A DNA stretch of 64,000 bases, taken from the NCBI GenBank assembly GCA_963942565.1, contig OZ012694.1, positions 38,664,990 through 38,728,989 of the forward strand, read 5' to 3'. Origin of the DNA: Maea johnstoni (taxonomy: Eukaryota > Annelida > Polychaeta > Spionida > Magelonidae). The translations under genes and the position numbers were made by a program. A model generated the notes under the pieces. The model worked only from the letters and a program-made list of their open reading frames with translations. It made no database searches and was not told the origin of the DNA. The stretch's first letter is position 1; each line of letters begins with the position of its first letter. Of the stretch, positions 41,700 through 55,794 are shown in pieces.

Positions 41700-42135
41700 A
41701 CCCATATGAACCCAATACACTGTCAGAGGCAATCCAGGAATTCACAAGATGATTGTAAGAAAATGTAAGAATTTCCTTGGAAGTCCCAAGATATCTAATA
41801 ATCTGCCCTCATCACAGCATCCATCTGACATCATCCTAATGCAGTAAACCAAGGATTATCCTAGGATTATCCTAGGAAGTTGTAAGGTTTTTCCTTGGAA
41901 TTCCCAAAACATTTTGAAATCTGCCTTCTCCATAGCAACTATTACACTGGAGCCAACCCAGGAATTCAAAGGATAATCCTAAGAAGATGTTAGGATTTCC
42001 TTGGAGGTCCCAAGATATTTGGTAACCTCGCTTCATCTCAGCCTACATCTGACCTCATCACACTGTAGTGAATTCTTAGGATAATCTTAAGAAAATGTAA
42101 GGTTTTCCTCAGAGGTCCGCTAGATTTGGTTATCA
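41700..42135. repeat. R2-derived tandem array
   Basis: Four units: CCAGGAATTCACAAGATGAT, AGAAAATGTAAGAATTTCCT, TGGAAGTCCCAAGATATCT, TCTGCCCTCATCACAGC. Confidence 0.8.
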
Positions 42136-42150
42136 GCCTTCATATCTAGA

Positions 42151-42153
42151 TTG

Positions 42154-42246
<93 letters not shown>
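42151..42246. repeat. (TA)n microsatellite
   Basis: About 90 bp of TA. Confidence 0.97.
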
Positions 42247-42252
<6 letters not shown>

Positions 42253-43300
42253 CATTCAAATGTTATAGTTGAGTGAAAATGGATATTGATGAATGCAACA
42301 AAACATCAGTAGTCACAGGCATGGAGGATTGACCCTAGAATCTAACTGGCCAATGGGCGATTAGACTTTAGTGTCATTTAAGTGCACCTAGTTATCCACC
42401 CAGTTCTATTAAATAAGATATCGCACCAGAATCATATGGTATAAATATCATTCAGTAGGGCGCACCCAATGATGGCTGACAAGATGGACGTGTTTAGATT
42501 TCAGGAAAAAATCATCCGAGAAGGAGGATTGATTAGTTACAATAAACATACAAGAAGGAAGTCTCTGTGCAAAGGAAGTTCTCTATAAATTTAGGGAGAT
42601 TTATGAAGCTGACAGTGCTGAATTTATTAAAATAAGATCTCTGGTAGGCAGGCAATATCACTGGAAATATTAGGGTTCCCTGGGAGGTGCCCACTCCTAT
42701 TGCACACCATAAGATGTGAACCTTGCGGGGTTATTGTTATTGTATCGTGAAAACTTAGAAGATGCCAAACCCTACGTAATATGTGGCAAAAAACGTTCAT
42801 TTCTTTCCCTTGTAAAAATGAGGTTCTTTTGAACCATGAGTGTGCTATCAAGTAAAGTATCAGCTTGTTCACAGCTTAATAGTTTTGTGGATGAATGAAT
42901 AGCTCCTTTCCCTTGATAGATACGAGCGTAGACCTCCATCAAAATTCCATCCTACAAAATGATGGTTATTTGAAAATCACAATCGCTAAAAGTTGCGAAG
43001 TCTCTTCCAGTTTATTACTTTTTAACGGCGAGGCAATCTTCCTGAAAGCCAGCAAGTCAGAGTCAAGCAATGCAATTAACTGTCTAAAGGCAAGTCCCAG
43101 CCCACCCTCGCTCCCTCTTCTCACTAGTTTAACAGAGAATACCAGCAGTCAAATTTGGACAAGTGGTTGCCCGCTTACTTAGGACTCAAGCACCAAGAAT
43201 TGAGAATCTAGAAAAGCAAAAATAGATTCCCCAATTAGCAATGTATAGAAATGAAATGTCTACCATCTAGTGTATCGTTTTCACTCAATAAAGCCTATTC
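42247..43300. other. Unique sequence, no gene supported
   Basis: About 1 kb without recognised repeat. The frame at 42895-43182 (95 codons, plus strand) shows no domain. Confidence 0.35.
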
Positions 43301-43303
43301 CTA

Positions 43304-43962
<659 letters not shown>

Positions 43963-45130
43963 TTTAGACCACTCATGGCAGTCTCTCAGCGGTGAGATGC
44001 AGCGAGCAGTAACTGGCAACACCTTAGACCACTTAGCTATCAGGGTAGGCCCTCAGTGGTGAGAGACATGGAGCAGCCAGTGGGAACACCTTAGACCACT
44101 CAGCTGTCAGGGCAGGCCCTCAGTGGTGAGAGACATGGAGCACACAGTGGCAACACCTTAGACCACTCAGCTGTCAGGGCAGGCCCTCAGTGGTGAGAGA
44201 CATGGAGCACACAGTGGCAACACCTTAGACCACTCAGCTGTCAGGGCAGGCCCTCAGTTGTGAGAGACATGGAGCACACAGTGGCAACACCTTAGACCAC
44301 TCAGCTATCAGGGCAGTCCCTCAGTGGTGAGAGACATGGAGCTCACGGTGGGAACACCTTAGACCACACAGCTGTCAGGGCAGACCCTCAGTGGTGAGAG
44401 ACATGGAGCTCACGGTGGGAACACCTTAGACCACTCAGCTGTCAGGGCAGGCCCTTACTTGTGAGAGACACACAGTGGAAACACCTTAGACCACTCAGCT
44501 ATCAGGGCAGGCCCTGGGCAGTGGTAAGAGACAGCAAGCAGTCAATAGCAATGCCTTAGACCACTCGGCTACCAGGGCAGACCCTGGGCAGTGGTAAGAG
44601 ACAGCAAGCAGTCAATAGCAATGCCTTAGACCACTCCACTATCGGGGCAGGCCCTAGGCTGTGGTAAGTGACAGCAAGCAGTCCATAGCAATACCTTAGA
44701 CCACTCCACTATTGGGGCAGGCCCTAAGCTGTGGTAAGCGACAGCAAGCAGTCCATAGCAATACCTTAGACCACTCCACTATCGGGGCAGGCTCTAGGCT
44801 GTGGTAAGCAACAGCAAGCAGTCCATAGCAATGCCTTAGACCACTCCACTATTGGGGCAGGCCCTAGGCTGTGGTAAGCGACAGCAAGCAGTCCATAGCA
44901 ATACCTTAGACCACTCAGCTATCATGGTAGGCCCTCAGTGGTAAGAGACAGCAAGCAGTCCATAGCAATTCCTTAGACCACACCACTATCTGGGAATGCC
45001 CTCAGTGGTGAGATACAACAAGCAGTCAGTGGCAACTCATTAGAACACTTGGCTATCGGGGCACACCCTCAGTGGTGAGAGACAGCAAGCAGTCAATAGC
45101 AATTCGTTAGACCACTCCACTATCGAGGCA
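43963..45130. repeat. 67/70-bp satellite, copy 1
   Basis: Left units (67 bp): ACCTTAGACCACTCAGCTAT, CAGGGCAGGCCCTCAGTGG, TGAGAGACATGGAGCACACA, GTGGCAAC. Right units (70 bp) are a subfamily with CCACTATCGGGGCAGGCCCT, AGGCTGTGGTAAGCGAC and AGCAAGCAGTCCATAGCAAT. About 17 units. ACCACT and AGTGGT in each 67-bp unit are inverted partners. Confidence 0.95.
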
Positions 45131-45641
45131 GTCCCTAATACACAGTAGGCAATGGGTGCCTACTCCCCGAGGTTTTATTGCCATATTTAATTGCACGGAG
45201 GCTTATCAGGAGACATGAGCGAGGCAGATTTGATTGCCAGGACGTGCAGCAAAGTCTATATGGCAACCACACAGGAATGCAATAAGAATGTATTACACAC
45301 CTAAATGGCAATAACACCCAACGTTTATTCCCGACCACCTTAATTACCTAGTAGAGAGCAGCGCTGGTCTGGCTCCCTTCCCACTGCGGCTAGCGGGCCC
45401 ACTATTGTCCTAGCCTGCCACTGACCCCTCCCTCTCGGTGCAATCTTAATCATCCACTGTAGCAGAGCAGGTAATACAGCGCTGGTGGCAACATTATTGA
45501 GTTCTTAGCTAATTGCTGCTTCTATCAATGTGTGCACAATTTGCTCCCAGCCCGCGGCCAGCACACTGGATTACTGATATCAAGTCATCACGCTTTATTA
45601 AGCAGGACTTGAGAGTGATCTGAGGCAGACCTATGAAAGAA
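45131..45641. promoter_or_regulatory. Conserved-looking unique island, copy 1
   Basis: About 500 bp of non-repetitive sequence between two tandem arrays, with far fewer differences from its partner (57263-57770) than the arrays. Contains ATTTAATTGCACGG, CACCTTAATTACCTAG and CAATCTTAATCATCC. A 67-codon minus-strand frame is present in both copies but has no recognised domain. Regulatory role inferred. Confidence 0.3.
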
Positions 45642-46690
45642 CTGACCACATGTAGAGGACATGCAAGGACAATTACAGGCAACCTTTATGTAATCACTGA
45701 CCACTAGTTAGGGACATATAGGAGACCTGAATGTAATCACTGACCATTAGGTAGGGATATATAAGAGATGATGTATGTAATAACTGATCACTAGTAAGGA
45801 ACATATAGGAGACATGTATGTAATCACTGACCACTAGTAAAGGATACATATGCAAGACGTATAAGTACTTACTGACCACTATTTAGGGACATATCGGATA
45901 TATGTGTGCAATCGCTGACCACTTGTTAGGGACATATACAAGACATGTATGTAATCACTGACCACTAGTAAGAGACATGCATGTCATTACTAAGCACAAA
46001 TAGTAAATGTGAGAGGCCATATAAATTACTGACCAATGGTTATGGACACATAGGAAACATGGAAGTCACCACTGACCAAAAATAAAGAATATCTAACCGG
46101 TCATAATAATTGGTCATTAGTCCTGGAACCTGTATACCATTTCTGAGCACCAGTAAAGCACATGTCAGAGATCTATTCATTAAGCATTAGTTAAGTACAT
46201 AAAGTGACATATATGTCATGAGTGACCACTAAGAGAGATCGTATATGCAGCCTGTAGGAAATCACTGACCACCAATTAGGTACATACAGGCAACCTGCAA
46301 CTGACCTGTGGTCAGTATGTAGGCAATGGATAATTGCAAGCGTTGGCCACTTATTAAGGATATTGTACAGGAAAGAAATCAATATGCTATCATTGACCAC
46401 CAATAAAGGACAAACAGGAACCAATATGCAATGACTGCTATTATTGATATACAAGAACACATGCAATTGCTGGCCACTATTATGGATATACAGGAACAAA
46501 CATGCAAATATACAGTAAACCAATATGTAATCACAGGCCACCAATAAATGACACATTGGGAACCAATATGATATCATTGATCAGCAACATAAGACACAGA
46601 GGAAACCAATATGCAATAATTGAACACTAATTTCGTACATAATGGAACTCAATAGTTAATCAATGACCACCAGTTTGGGACACATATGCA
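45642..46690. repeat. Degenerate 43-bp minisatellite, copy 1
   Basis: Unit GTAATCACTGACCACTAGTT, AGGGACATATAGGAGACATG, TAT. About 24 units with increasing drift to the right. Confidence 0.9.
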
Positions 46691-46790
46691 TCGTAGATAA
46701 CAAACAATAAATCAATTTTTGTCTTACAATTACTTGTAATGAATATCCTCCAGCAGATGTGATAGATAAAGGATCTGATAGGATACAACC

Positions 46791-47022
46791 TTAACCCATC
46801 GATACTTCAGAAGTTCTCTGAAAGTTGTTGTCTGTGTTAATAATACCTTCAACTTAACTTAAGAATTAGGAAATATTTTACAAAATTGTTGATGGAGATT
46901 TGTTGGTAGTTCTCTAAGGAACATTCCTTCTTCAAACATTTTCCCAACTTTAATTTTTTGTCTGCTAGATTTTATCAAAATTGCCAGGCTGCTTTGCGAT
47001 GCAGTGAGTCTTAACGGGTTAA
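46791..47022 (+). mobile_element. R3 MITE (copy 1)
   Basis: TTAACCCATCGATACTTCAG to GCAGTGAGTCTTAACGGGTTAA. TTAA at both edges. Same insertion as 58995-59207, so it predates the duplication or haplotype split. Confidence 0.8.
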
Positions 47023-47504
47023 TCACTATTTATAATCATCAGCATGTTACATGATAGTCTTAAAGCATTAACCGGAAAATTGTATCAAGGATCAAATGAC
47101 AAGAAAAAGTGGACATTGATTTTTTTCTTAAAAATTCATCGATTTACTTGATGCAAATATTCCTCTCAGAAGATACAAGAATCTTCAAGATCAGTTAGAC
47201 CATAAAGAAAGTTGCTTTTAAGAAATCAACCAATAAATAATAGAAAAATACTTCTCAAAGCATAAAAAATAATAGATAAAGATCATTTAAGTGTATCCCT
47301 TGGGTACAGAGGACCATGGACTGCATGGAAAGAGATATTGTACCTCAATATGAAGATTGTTAAGAGGAGGGTGACTGTGGTAGTTATTATTACATTTACC
47401 AATAAATACATGGTTTAGAAATCATTAAGATTAAGCGCTTACTTGTGAAACCTTATTTCTATTATTCAAGGGTCATATATTACCTCAATATGCAAACTGG
47501 TAAT
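47023..47504. other. Unassigned AT-rich sequence (copy 1)
   Basis: No exon recognised. Counterpart 59208-59535 is shorter. Confidence 0.4.
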
Positions 47505-48130
47505 CAACTTTACCTATACCAAATGTAACTTCTTTGGAAAACCTAGAAATATCCAAGGATAATCCTAGAATTTCCTTGGTATTCCCAGCTACATTTGGAA
47601 AGGATACTTCCCCTTTAATCAACAATACACTATAGAATATTGCTGCTCTGGCATAATGAAAGGTACAATTATCAGTCTAGGCATCTACATCCCACACAAT
47701 TCCTGTAGGAGCACTTAGCTAATGGCCAGTCCATCTATATAACATGTGACATTCCAAAGCCAATACCATAAGTAAGTCTGCACAGCAGCAATAACTCATT
47801 CTGTCTTTCAACACCAAGAACCTTTACTCTTTTGGGGATATTATGGCCCTTACCAAATAAAGTAGAGAATACCAAAGGATTCTTCGGATTATCCTTGAAA
47901 AATTTCAGAATTTCAGGATTTTCAAGGAAGTCTTCTCTTGAAATATATGTATTGAAATATAAACTAGGTATATTTTTCGGATATTATGGTCCTTACCAAA
48001 TAGACTACGGAATACCAAAGGATTCTTCAGGTTATCCTTAGAAATTTCAGGAGTTTCAAGGAATTATTGAAATATATGTATTGAAATATATATACCAGGC
48101 AATTCTTCAGATTAATTCGGAAAATCACCA
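47505..48130. mobile_element. R2 copy and R2-derived pair
   Basis: 47505-47602 is a clear R2 (ACCAAATGTAACTTCTTTGG to AGCTACATTTGGAAAGG). 47846-48130 holds two R2-like units in tandem (CCCTTACCAAATAAAGTAGA; GTCCTTACCAAATAGACTAC), each followed by TGAAATATATGTATTGAAAT. Confidence 0.7.
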
Positions 48131-48331
48131 TTTCACTAGGATGTCTCCTTTTGAAAAATATTTGAATATTTTTGTCACAGTCAAAAAATACCAGTAGGTC
48201 ATATTCCAACAAGACACATACTTGTACCATTATAATATTCCCAATCACGTTATGAACTATTCCACAAATAGAACATGTGCTATTTGGGAACCCTAACCCT
48301 ATAAACCTGGGTAGTTGAGCTACCTGTAGTA

Positions 48332-48344
48332 TGCCCCCTGGTGG
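48332..48344 (-). promoter_or_regulatory. CTCF-like core site (copy 1)
   Basis: TGCCCCCTGGTGG is the reverse complement of CCACCAGGGGGCA, matching CCASYAGRKGGCR throughout. It is kept intact in copy 2 (60333-60345). Confidence 0.4.
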
Positions 48345-48669
48345 TACTTCATCACACTAAAGAGGCAGAGGAATAATCAATGGTTTTCCAGTGACACTTA
48401 GCTAACTTCAGCGTTGTGCTTTATGGGTGAAGGGGGTCCACTGGAGAAGGGAGATGATCCAATAGAGACACGGTATAACAACGAGGGGGGTGTGGCTGTG
48501 AACATAATACCACAATGAGAGATGTGGACTGCTATTTTATATGTTCAATGTGCCCAGGGAGTAATATACTACTGTTGTAGAAAGAGTAATGGAAATAACA
48601 GGAAGATGATGAGTTTATGAGTTTGACCCTGATGAGTATCATATAAACATATATATATATATATATATA
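48345..48669. other. Unassigned sequence (copy 1)
   Basis: Unique flank ending in a short (TA)n that serves as the insertion site of the foldback element. Confidence 0.4.
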
Positions 48670-49830
<1,161 letters not shown>

Positions 49831-50395
49831 TTTTGCTAACAAAAGCAATTTTCTAAAGATGTTTCATGAAGAAGTGTGGTTCAGAACCTAAATTACGACT
49901 CTCCGTAAAATATTTTTACAATTTATGACTAATTTATTTTTTTCAAGCTATTTTCTCACAAATATCATAGATCCAGACAACACCTGTTAAGGAAAACTCC
50001 AAACTCCATAGTATTTTTTTACTATTTTTCAAAAGAGAGTCAGATCACTTAAATGGTCTCAGAGATATCCTAACAGGAATCAAAGAAGATATTTCCTTAT
50101 GTTTCAAAATATATGTGAGCTATGTTAGCACACTTACCTAAAAAAGTCACCTTTTAAAAGTATAGAAAAGCACAGGGAATTTTTATAGGCAGCTCCATTT
50201 ACATGTAACTACGCAATATGCTCAGTGAAAATGATGGAGCCATGTGGTATAACTGGGCATAATATGAACCCTTAGTTAAAGTGAAGTTAGAAACAGCTGA
50301 GGATAGCTGCTAGGCCCCACCTCCCTGTCTGCGGGAAGGCAGGCCAAAGAAAGCATGTCTGTATGCAAAGAAAATAGGAAATGATAATGATATAT
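49831..50395. other. R3 remnant and unassigned sequence
   Basis: 49831-49998 reads like a decayed reversed R3 (CAAATATCATAGATCCAGAC, AACACCTGTTAAGG). The rest is unassigned and conserved in copy 2. Confidence 0.45.
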
Positions 50396-50399
50396 AATT

Positions 50400-50707
<308 letters not shown>

Positions 50708-51414
50708 AGCATTCCTTTAGCAAATGACGCATACACCTCCTCCAAAATCTTGTGATCTTCAAAGAACCTAGGAATTCATTCATATATATCTGGAATATAT
50801 ATTTCATAAATTTATTCTAATAGCATCGACTGATTCTCTGTATGCAAGCAATATTATTAAACTCCTAGCTGCCTGTGAATTCATTAACTGGTGTGTGTTA
50901 ATGGTTGGAATCAGTGATCAGTGGTTAATGGGAAGGACAATAACAAAGCATGCTTTATGCATGTTTAATATCCCAGCCAGTCTATAAATCTACAATGAAA
51001 TACTCTTTGCCAGCATTTCACTATAGGGTCCCCGTACCCACAAGACTGAGGGCAACGAGAATTATCAGAAAACCATTAGCGCATAATGGATGAACTGGTG
51101 GAGGATTGATGCAGTGCACTCTCCGTGAGGAATCGCAGGGTAAATAAATCCAGAGCAATAAGCAAGATCAAGAATCCAACACTAACAGAGTCAGGCTATG
51201 AGTGCAATATTGGATTATGATTTCTAGGTTAACTGGATGATCAGGACCTTCAGATGATACTCAAGAGTCTTAACATGTCAATAGTGGACAGTTAGTTCAT
51301 GGGAAATAGCAGATCATAAGATCATACAAGAGCAAAGGCATGGTGCTACAGTATTCTACCAATTATGTATGCTTATGCATAGAAATATAGGACCATTATG
51401 ATGCCTATAATCCC
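50708..51414. other. Unique sequence, well kept between copies
   Basis: About 700 bp, with few differences from 62566-63270. No exon recognised. Confidence 0.35.
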
Positions 51415-51500
51415 CCCTTTACCATTATGTACATCTAAGAAATCCTAGTATTATCGTTAGAAATGTCTTGGTGTTCCAAGGCTCAGTTGGTAATGGTATT
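51415..51500. mobile_element. R2 near-palindromic repeat, diverged
   Basis: TTTACCATTATGTACATCTA to GGCTCAGTTGGTAATGGTA. Also in copy 2 (63275-63357). Confidence 0.55.
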
Positions 51501-51713
51501 GCATTGTATGTAAGCTTTGAGATGCTGTAAAATATCAATTATTCTATAGAGCAATACAAAATGGCCAAGGGTATGAAGAGGTAAAATTGATTAACACAGA
51601 TATAGGGAAAGGATGGAAAATGTTTGACAAGAATACTGCATATCTTTCATACAACAGATATTTTACTCCTCCAGTGAGTCCCTCAATAAAGTGTAAACAT
51701 ATTCTTATATGTA

Positions 51714-51717
<4 letters not shown>

Positions 51718-51780
<63 letters not shown>
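51718..51780. repeat. (TA)n microsatellite
   Basis: About 62 bp of TA at the left edge of the copy-1-only block. Confidence 0.97.
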
Positions 51781-51782
<2 letters not shown>

Positions 51783-52107
51783 GCAGTTTTCCTTTGGAAG
51801 TCTTGGCTTGTTCAAGGGTTCTTGGCTCTATTTTTGTAAATGAACTTATCTAACTCTCTTTAAATAGCCCTTGAACCCCTTAGTTTTACTTGTTACAGTA
51901 ATGCTTTTACAATAAGATTTTGCAGGCTTATGTGGTGTCTCTCACTTAAACAAAAGGCTGTTTCTAGATACAATTTATTTTTTCAAAAAACTTAATAATC
52001 GATCTTGTAATATTGCAATCGATCATCAAAATCAGAGGTTGAATGAGCAATTAATCGGTATGTCCGATTGATCGGACAGTCCCTAATATATATATATATA
52101 TATATAT
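51781..52107. other. Copy-1-only block between TA tracts
   Basis: About 305 bp absent from copy 2, where a single (TA)n joins the two flanks. It ends AATCGGTATGTCCGATTGAT, CGGACAGTCCCTA and a short TA run. Either an insertion into (TA)n or a deletion in copy 2 between TA tracts. No coding frame. Confidence 0.75.
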
Positions 52108-52640
52108 GACTTTAGCTGTTGATTGCGACATAATACCTTATTGTCCCTCCCATTTAAGTGCATATTTATGTTTAGATTTAGTATATGGATTAAAAACAAT
52201 GTATTTCCTCCCATCTCTGACCATATATTCCTTATATGCAATAATGATATACATTACAATCACAAAATCACTGAGGCATGTTTGATATTGCAGCAAGTCC
52301 AATGCATTTCCGGCCACCCAGGAATATGTATTCCATAGAGACTACTATCACTCCATAGATATCAAACAAAAGGAACAAATAATGCAAACCTGAAACAGTT
52401 TATGGTGTGTTCACTCCATTAATCTGACCATTTATTTGTCCACTGGGCTTTGGATATATCATAAAGATCACATTCATTATCAGCAAATCACTGGACCATG
52501 GCATAGCTCCCATTGTTTATAGCATGATGTTATATTATTTATTTCACGATCTGCACCCACCTTATACCAAATCTATGCACCCATCAATGATAGATCATTA
52601 TGATTAAAGCCAAAAATCACCAAGCCATTCGAGCGTCACA
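52108..52640. other. Right end of duplicated segment and unique flank
   Basis: Similarity to the end of the window (to 64000) runs at least to 52407. The rest is unassigned. Confidence 0.4.
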
Positions 52641-52965
52641 TTCTTGCTATTGTTTATTGTGATTTTATTTCGTTTTTCCCTGGCAGTGTGATTTATTTGG
52701 CCGGTGATTAGCGGGTGGAGAACGAGAATCGCTCAGGTGTTTGACGGGACAGCATACGTCATCCAGACACCATTTCACATGGCCAGCCTGCTCTACTCCA
52801 AGAGCCCACCCTCAGGCCCGTTAAATTTGGAAAGAGCAGAAGCGCTTGTCATGCGGGTCTCGCTTTTCCTACATTGGAAATGGCAGGTTGTCCGTGACGA
52901 TCCACGCGAGAGATTGAATTTACATTTTGGTTCATGGGGTCAGTCAAATACAGCGGTATAATGCC
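52641..52965. promoter_or_regulatory. GC-richer unique island
   Basis: Non-repetitive, CpG-containing (GGCCGGTGATTAGCGGG, ACAGCATACGTCATCC, CGTGACGATCCACGCGAG). An open plus-strand frame covers 52704-52961 but has no recognised domain, so conserved non-coding DNA is the better guess. Confidence 0.25.
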
Positions 52966-53484
52966 ACAAGTGCATTGGCATAATATGATTAGACGAGAAC
53001 AAAAGTGCAAATCTGGTCGGTACATGTGTGGTTTTTGCGCCTAATCTGCGACAACAGTGCACCGTGAACTCCTATGTCAGAGTCACGTGTGCTTAGCTCA
53101 AGCAATTAGATGAGAACAAAAAATACAAATCTGACCATTTATGTACCACTATTGCATCTAATCTGTAACAGTAGTGTACTGAATATTTCTATCTTGCTTG
53201 ACGCAAATAATCAGATGAGAATATTGTAAGATAAAAATCTGGTCTTTCATGACTGCCATTGGTGCATTCAATCAGCATTACCTGTTCACTGTTGCCTGTT
53301 TATTTCATTATCACTATCGCAAGTGCTTAACTTATATGATTAGACAAGAACAAAAAAACAAATCAGAGGGGCATTTAATGTATCATTAGGGAACTGAACT
53401 GGTCTTTCAAAGACACAGTTGTATATGCTCAACTTTGAATTAGACATGAACGAAAATACAAATTAGCCAGTGGCATTTCATGTA
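52966..53484. repeat. Degenerate ~125-bp tandem repeat
   Basis: ATTAGACGAGAACAAAAGTG, CAAATCTGGTC and GCATCTAATCTG words recur about four times with strong drift. Confidence 0.65.
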
Positions 53485-53612
53485 CTCGGCAAGAGCTATC
53501 CAATAAATACCAACATGACAGGGTTTAGATGGTTTTCAAAAATCTTTGCTTCCTTGTGCTTCAGATGAAAGTAGTCTCAGCATTGGAAATCATAAATTTC
53601 CAAACATTTGGT
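53485..53612 (-). mobile_element. Truncated R1 and R2 tip
   Basis: 53485-53589: GGCAAGAGCTATCCAATAAA to GTCTCAGCATTGGAA, reversed R1 without its TTAA. 53590-53612 ends ACATTTGGTAAGGAC like an R2 arm. Confidence 0.65.
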
Positions 53613-53724
53613 AAGGACTTATTTGTGAGATTCTAAATAAAATCCTTACAGGAAGATAACATCAAAATAGTCAGGCTTTTTTGAACAACACTTTTTACAA
53701 CACAAACCCTGACAAGATAATACT

Positions 53725-53946
53725 TTAATCCATGCATACCTAGAGCCCCATTAGATGAGTGTTGTCTGGACCTGTCATACATATATAACTTCCGATTGAA
53801 CTATTAATTTTCACAATAATGAGGGTTGCAGATTAATCTTTAATTAACAACTTTCTTTCAAATGTTTTCCAAATATTGCTTTTCTTAGAGCAATATCACA
53901 GAAATAGGCAACCTTTTTTTGGCTGCAACAGGCATTAATGATTTAA
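53725..53946 (+). mobile_element. R3 piggyBac-like MITE
   Basis: TTAATCCATGCATACCTAGA, GTGTTGTCTGGACCTGTCAT, CTTTCTTTCAAATGTTTTC, GGCATTAATGATTTAA. TTAA at both edges. Confidence 0.75.
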
Positions 53947-54060
53947 TGCTTTCAAGATTGTATCTCTTTAAGATGTAATCTGACTTATAAAGGTCAAGGT
54001 TGCATCAAGGTCAGATCAAGGACAGAGCTCCTGTGGATGAGATGAATTTTGCATATTATT
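53947..54060. promoter_or_regulatory. Nuclear-receptor monomer sites
   Basis: TCAAGGTCA at 54005-54013 is the full extended half-site of ERR/FTZ-F1 type receptors. AGGTCA lies at 53991-53996, 8 bp upstream, and TCAAGGACA just downstream. Function inferred. Confidence 0.35.
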
Positions 54061-54799
54061 TGATAATCAGATCTCAACATGTGCATGTAACGCTTGTCTA
54101 CCTATCACTATATATCTATCAGTGGATGGCAAATGATGAAAGAGCAAGGATGTACTGGGGAAACCTAAATTTTCCGCCTAGGGCCACTAATTGACCTGTG
54201 AATTTTTCATGAAATCAGGTCAGACTGACACAAATATAAAATATGCATAGTAGTTGATTTATTTCTGCCAAGGCCACCAAGATGATTTGTTGTTGCCATC
54301 TTGCTACAACACCTCCCAAATGATTCTTAAAACTTGGGTGGGCTCAATTGGTAACTGGCAATTTTCTAGGCTAAACAGAAGTAAAGGTATAACTTACATG
54401 CTTGAGGAAAGATTCAATACTATGAACTATTAGTAACTTCTTTGTTCAAGTGCTTTAATATAATATTACTTTCAAGATACTGTTCCTGCTTCAGATTATT
54501 TAGTCCCCCCCCCCCCCCTTCACATTTCAGATGTAAAATATTTTGTTTTTTCTTGGATATTTTATGTTATGTAATACTTCTATATTTCATTCTGCCAAAA
54601 GAGAATTAATTGATTGTGACAGCATGCTTATTATGGATGATTTATATTGAGTTGAAATGATAAATGAATTGAAGTGGACTGATCACTAGTATCAATCATG
54701 ATATGAAAAAAAAAAAAAATATGCCACAAAAAAGTCAGTGTTTGATTTAAAGTAATAGATAAAATTGCTTGAGTGATCATACAGATTTAAAAGATAACC
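54061..54799. other. Unassigned AT-rich sequence
   Basis: Includes a poly-C run (about 54506-54518) and a poly-A run (about 54706-54719). No exon recognised. Confidence 0.4.
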
Positions 54800-55165
54800 A
54801 AACAACTTTCATAAGTGACTTGATTTCATCAAATTGCATTGTATCTCGAAAGGTGAGATGATTTTGTCAAATCTGTCAAATTTCTTAGTATTTCAAAAGG
54901 TAATTTGATTTTGTAAAATCTCTTTCTACTTTAATAGGTAGTATGAGTTTTTTAATCGCTTTGTATTTCAAAAGGTGAGTTAATTTTGTCAAATCCTTTA
55001 GTTTTTCAAAAGGTGATTTGATCTTTTAAAATCTCATTGCATAAAATCTCATAAAATCCCTTTGTATTTCAAAGGGTACTATGGTTTAATCAAATCTCTT
55101 TAAATCTTTTTTTTCCAAAAGGTGATTTGATTTCATCAGATCTCTTTGTATTTCATTATGATTTT
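54800..55165. repeat. Degenerate ~38-bp minisatellite
   Basis: CTTTGTATTTCAAAAGGTGA and TTTGATTTTGTCAAATCTC recur about nine times. TTTGATTT...AAATC words are inverted partners in several units. Confidence 0.85.
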
Positions 55166-55391
55166 AGAGTGCGAGGTCGCTCTCTGCCGTTGATCCCAGC
55201 ATTACGTATCTCTGCACTGGAGTTACACTTAAACCCCCTGATTGATGGGTGGGGATTAATTGGGAATATTCATGGTGAAGTGGAGCTTGTTGCCAACGCT
55301 GATCCCAGCAATGCCAAATAAATCTCCGCCTACAGAAGACATTGGACGCATAATGCTTACGGAGGTGGCCTTGATGTAAACGCCTCTTATT
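55166..55391. other. Unique GC-richer sequence
   Basis: GAGTGCGAGGTCGCTCTCTG and GTGGAGCTTGTTGCCAACGC. No exon recognised. Confidence 0.3.
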
Positions 55392-55794
55392 ATAACCCTC
55401 ATGCTGCTCCTGGCTAATTTGGCCAATACAAAATGATGCAAAAGATCCTGAAAAATGACTGGAACCCTGGCACATGGGTACTCATCTGAGAGTCTGAGAG
55501 TACTCTGCGAGAGCTATCAAATGAATACAAACATGACAGGGTTTAGATGATTTTCAAAATTTTTGCATCCAAATTCTTTCGTCAAAAGCATGATGATGTA
55601 AAGATTTTTTCGAAAACCATCTAAAACCTGTATTGTTGGTATTCATCGGATAGCCCTAGCTGAGAACTCTCAGATGGGTACCCATATGCCAGGGTTTCAG
55701 TATTTTTAAGGGTTTCAGTATTTTTAAAGGTTTTTTGCAACATTTTGTATTGAACCAATTTGCCATCTGCAGCATAAGGGTTAATACTCCTTAC
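55392..55794. mobile_element. Head-to-head R1 composite
   Basis: 55392-55569 is a reversed R1 (ATAACCCTCATGCTGCTCC to TTTTTGCATCC). 55570-55794 is a forward R1 (TTCTTTCGTCAAAAGC to GCAGCATAAGGGTTAA). They meet at their inner left ends, giving a 400-bp inverted repeat whose outer tips are both R1 right ends. Confidence 0.8.

Noticed and set aside
50130-50250. Minus-strand TATAAAA box and GTAAGT donor, conserved in copy 2 (about 62130-62210)
   Set aside because: The ATG frames between them hit stops before the donor and no phase-compatible exon results.
52704-52961. 85-codon frame in a GC-richer island
   Set aside because: No recognised domain, no paired splice sites, starts on GTG; kept only as an island.
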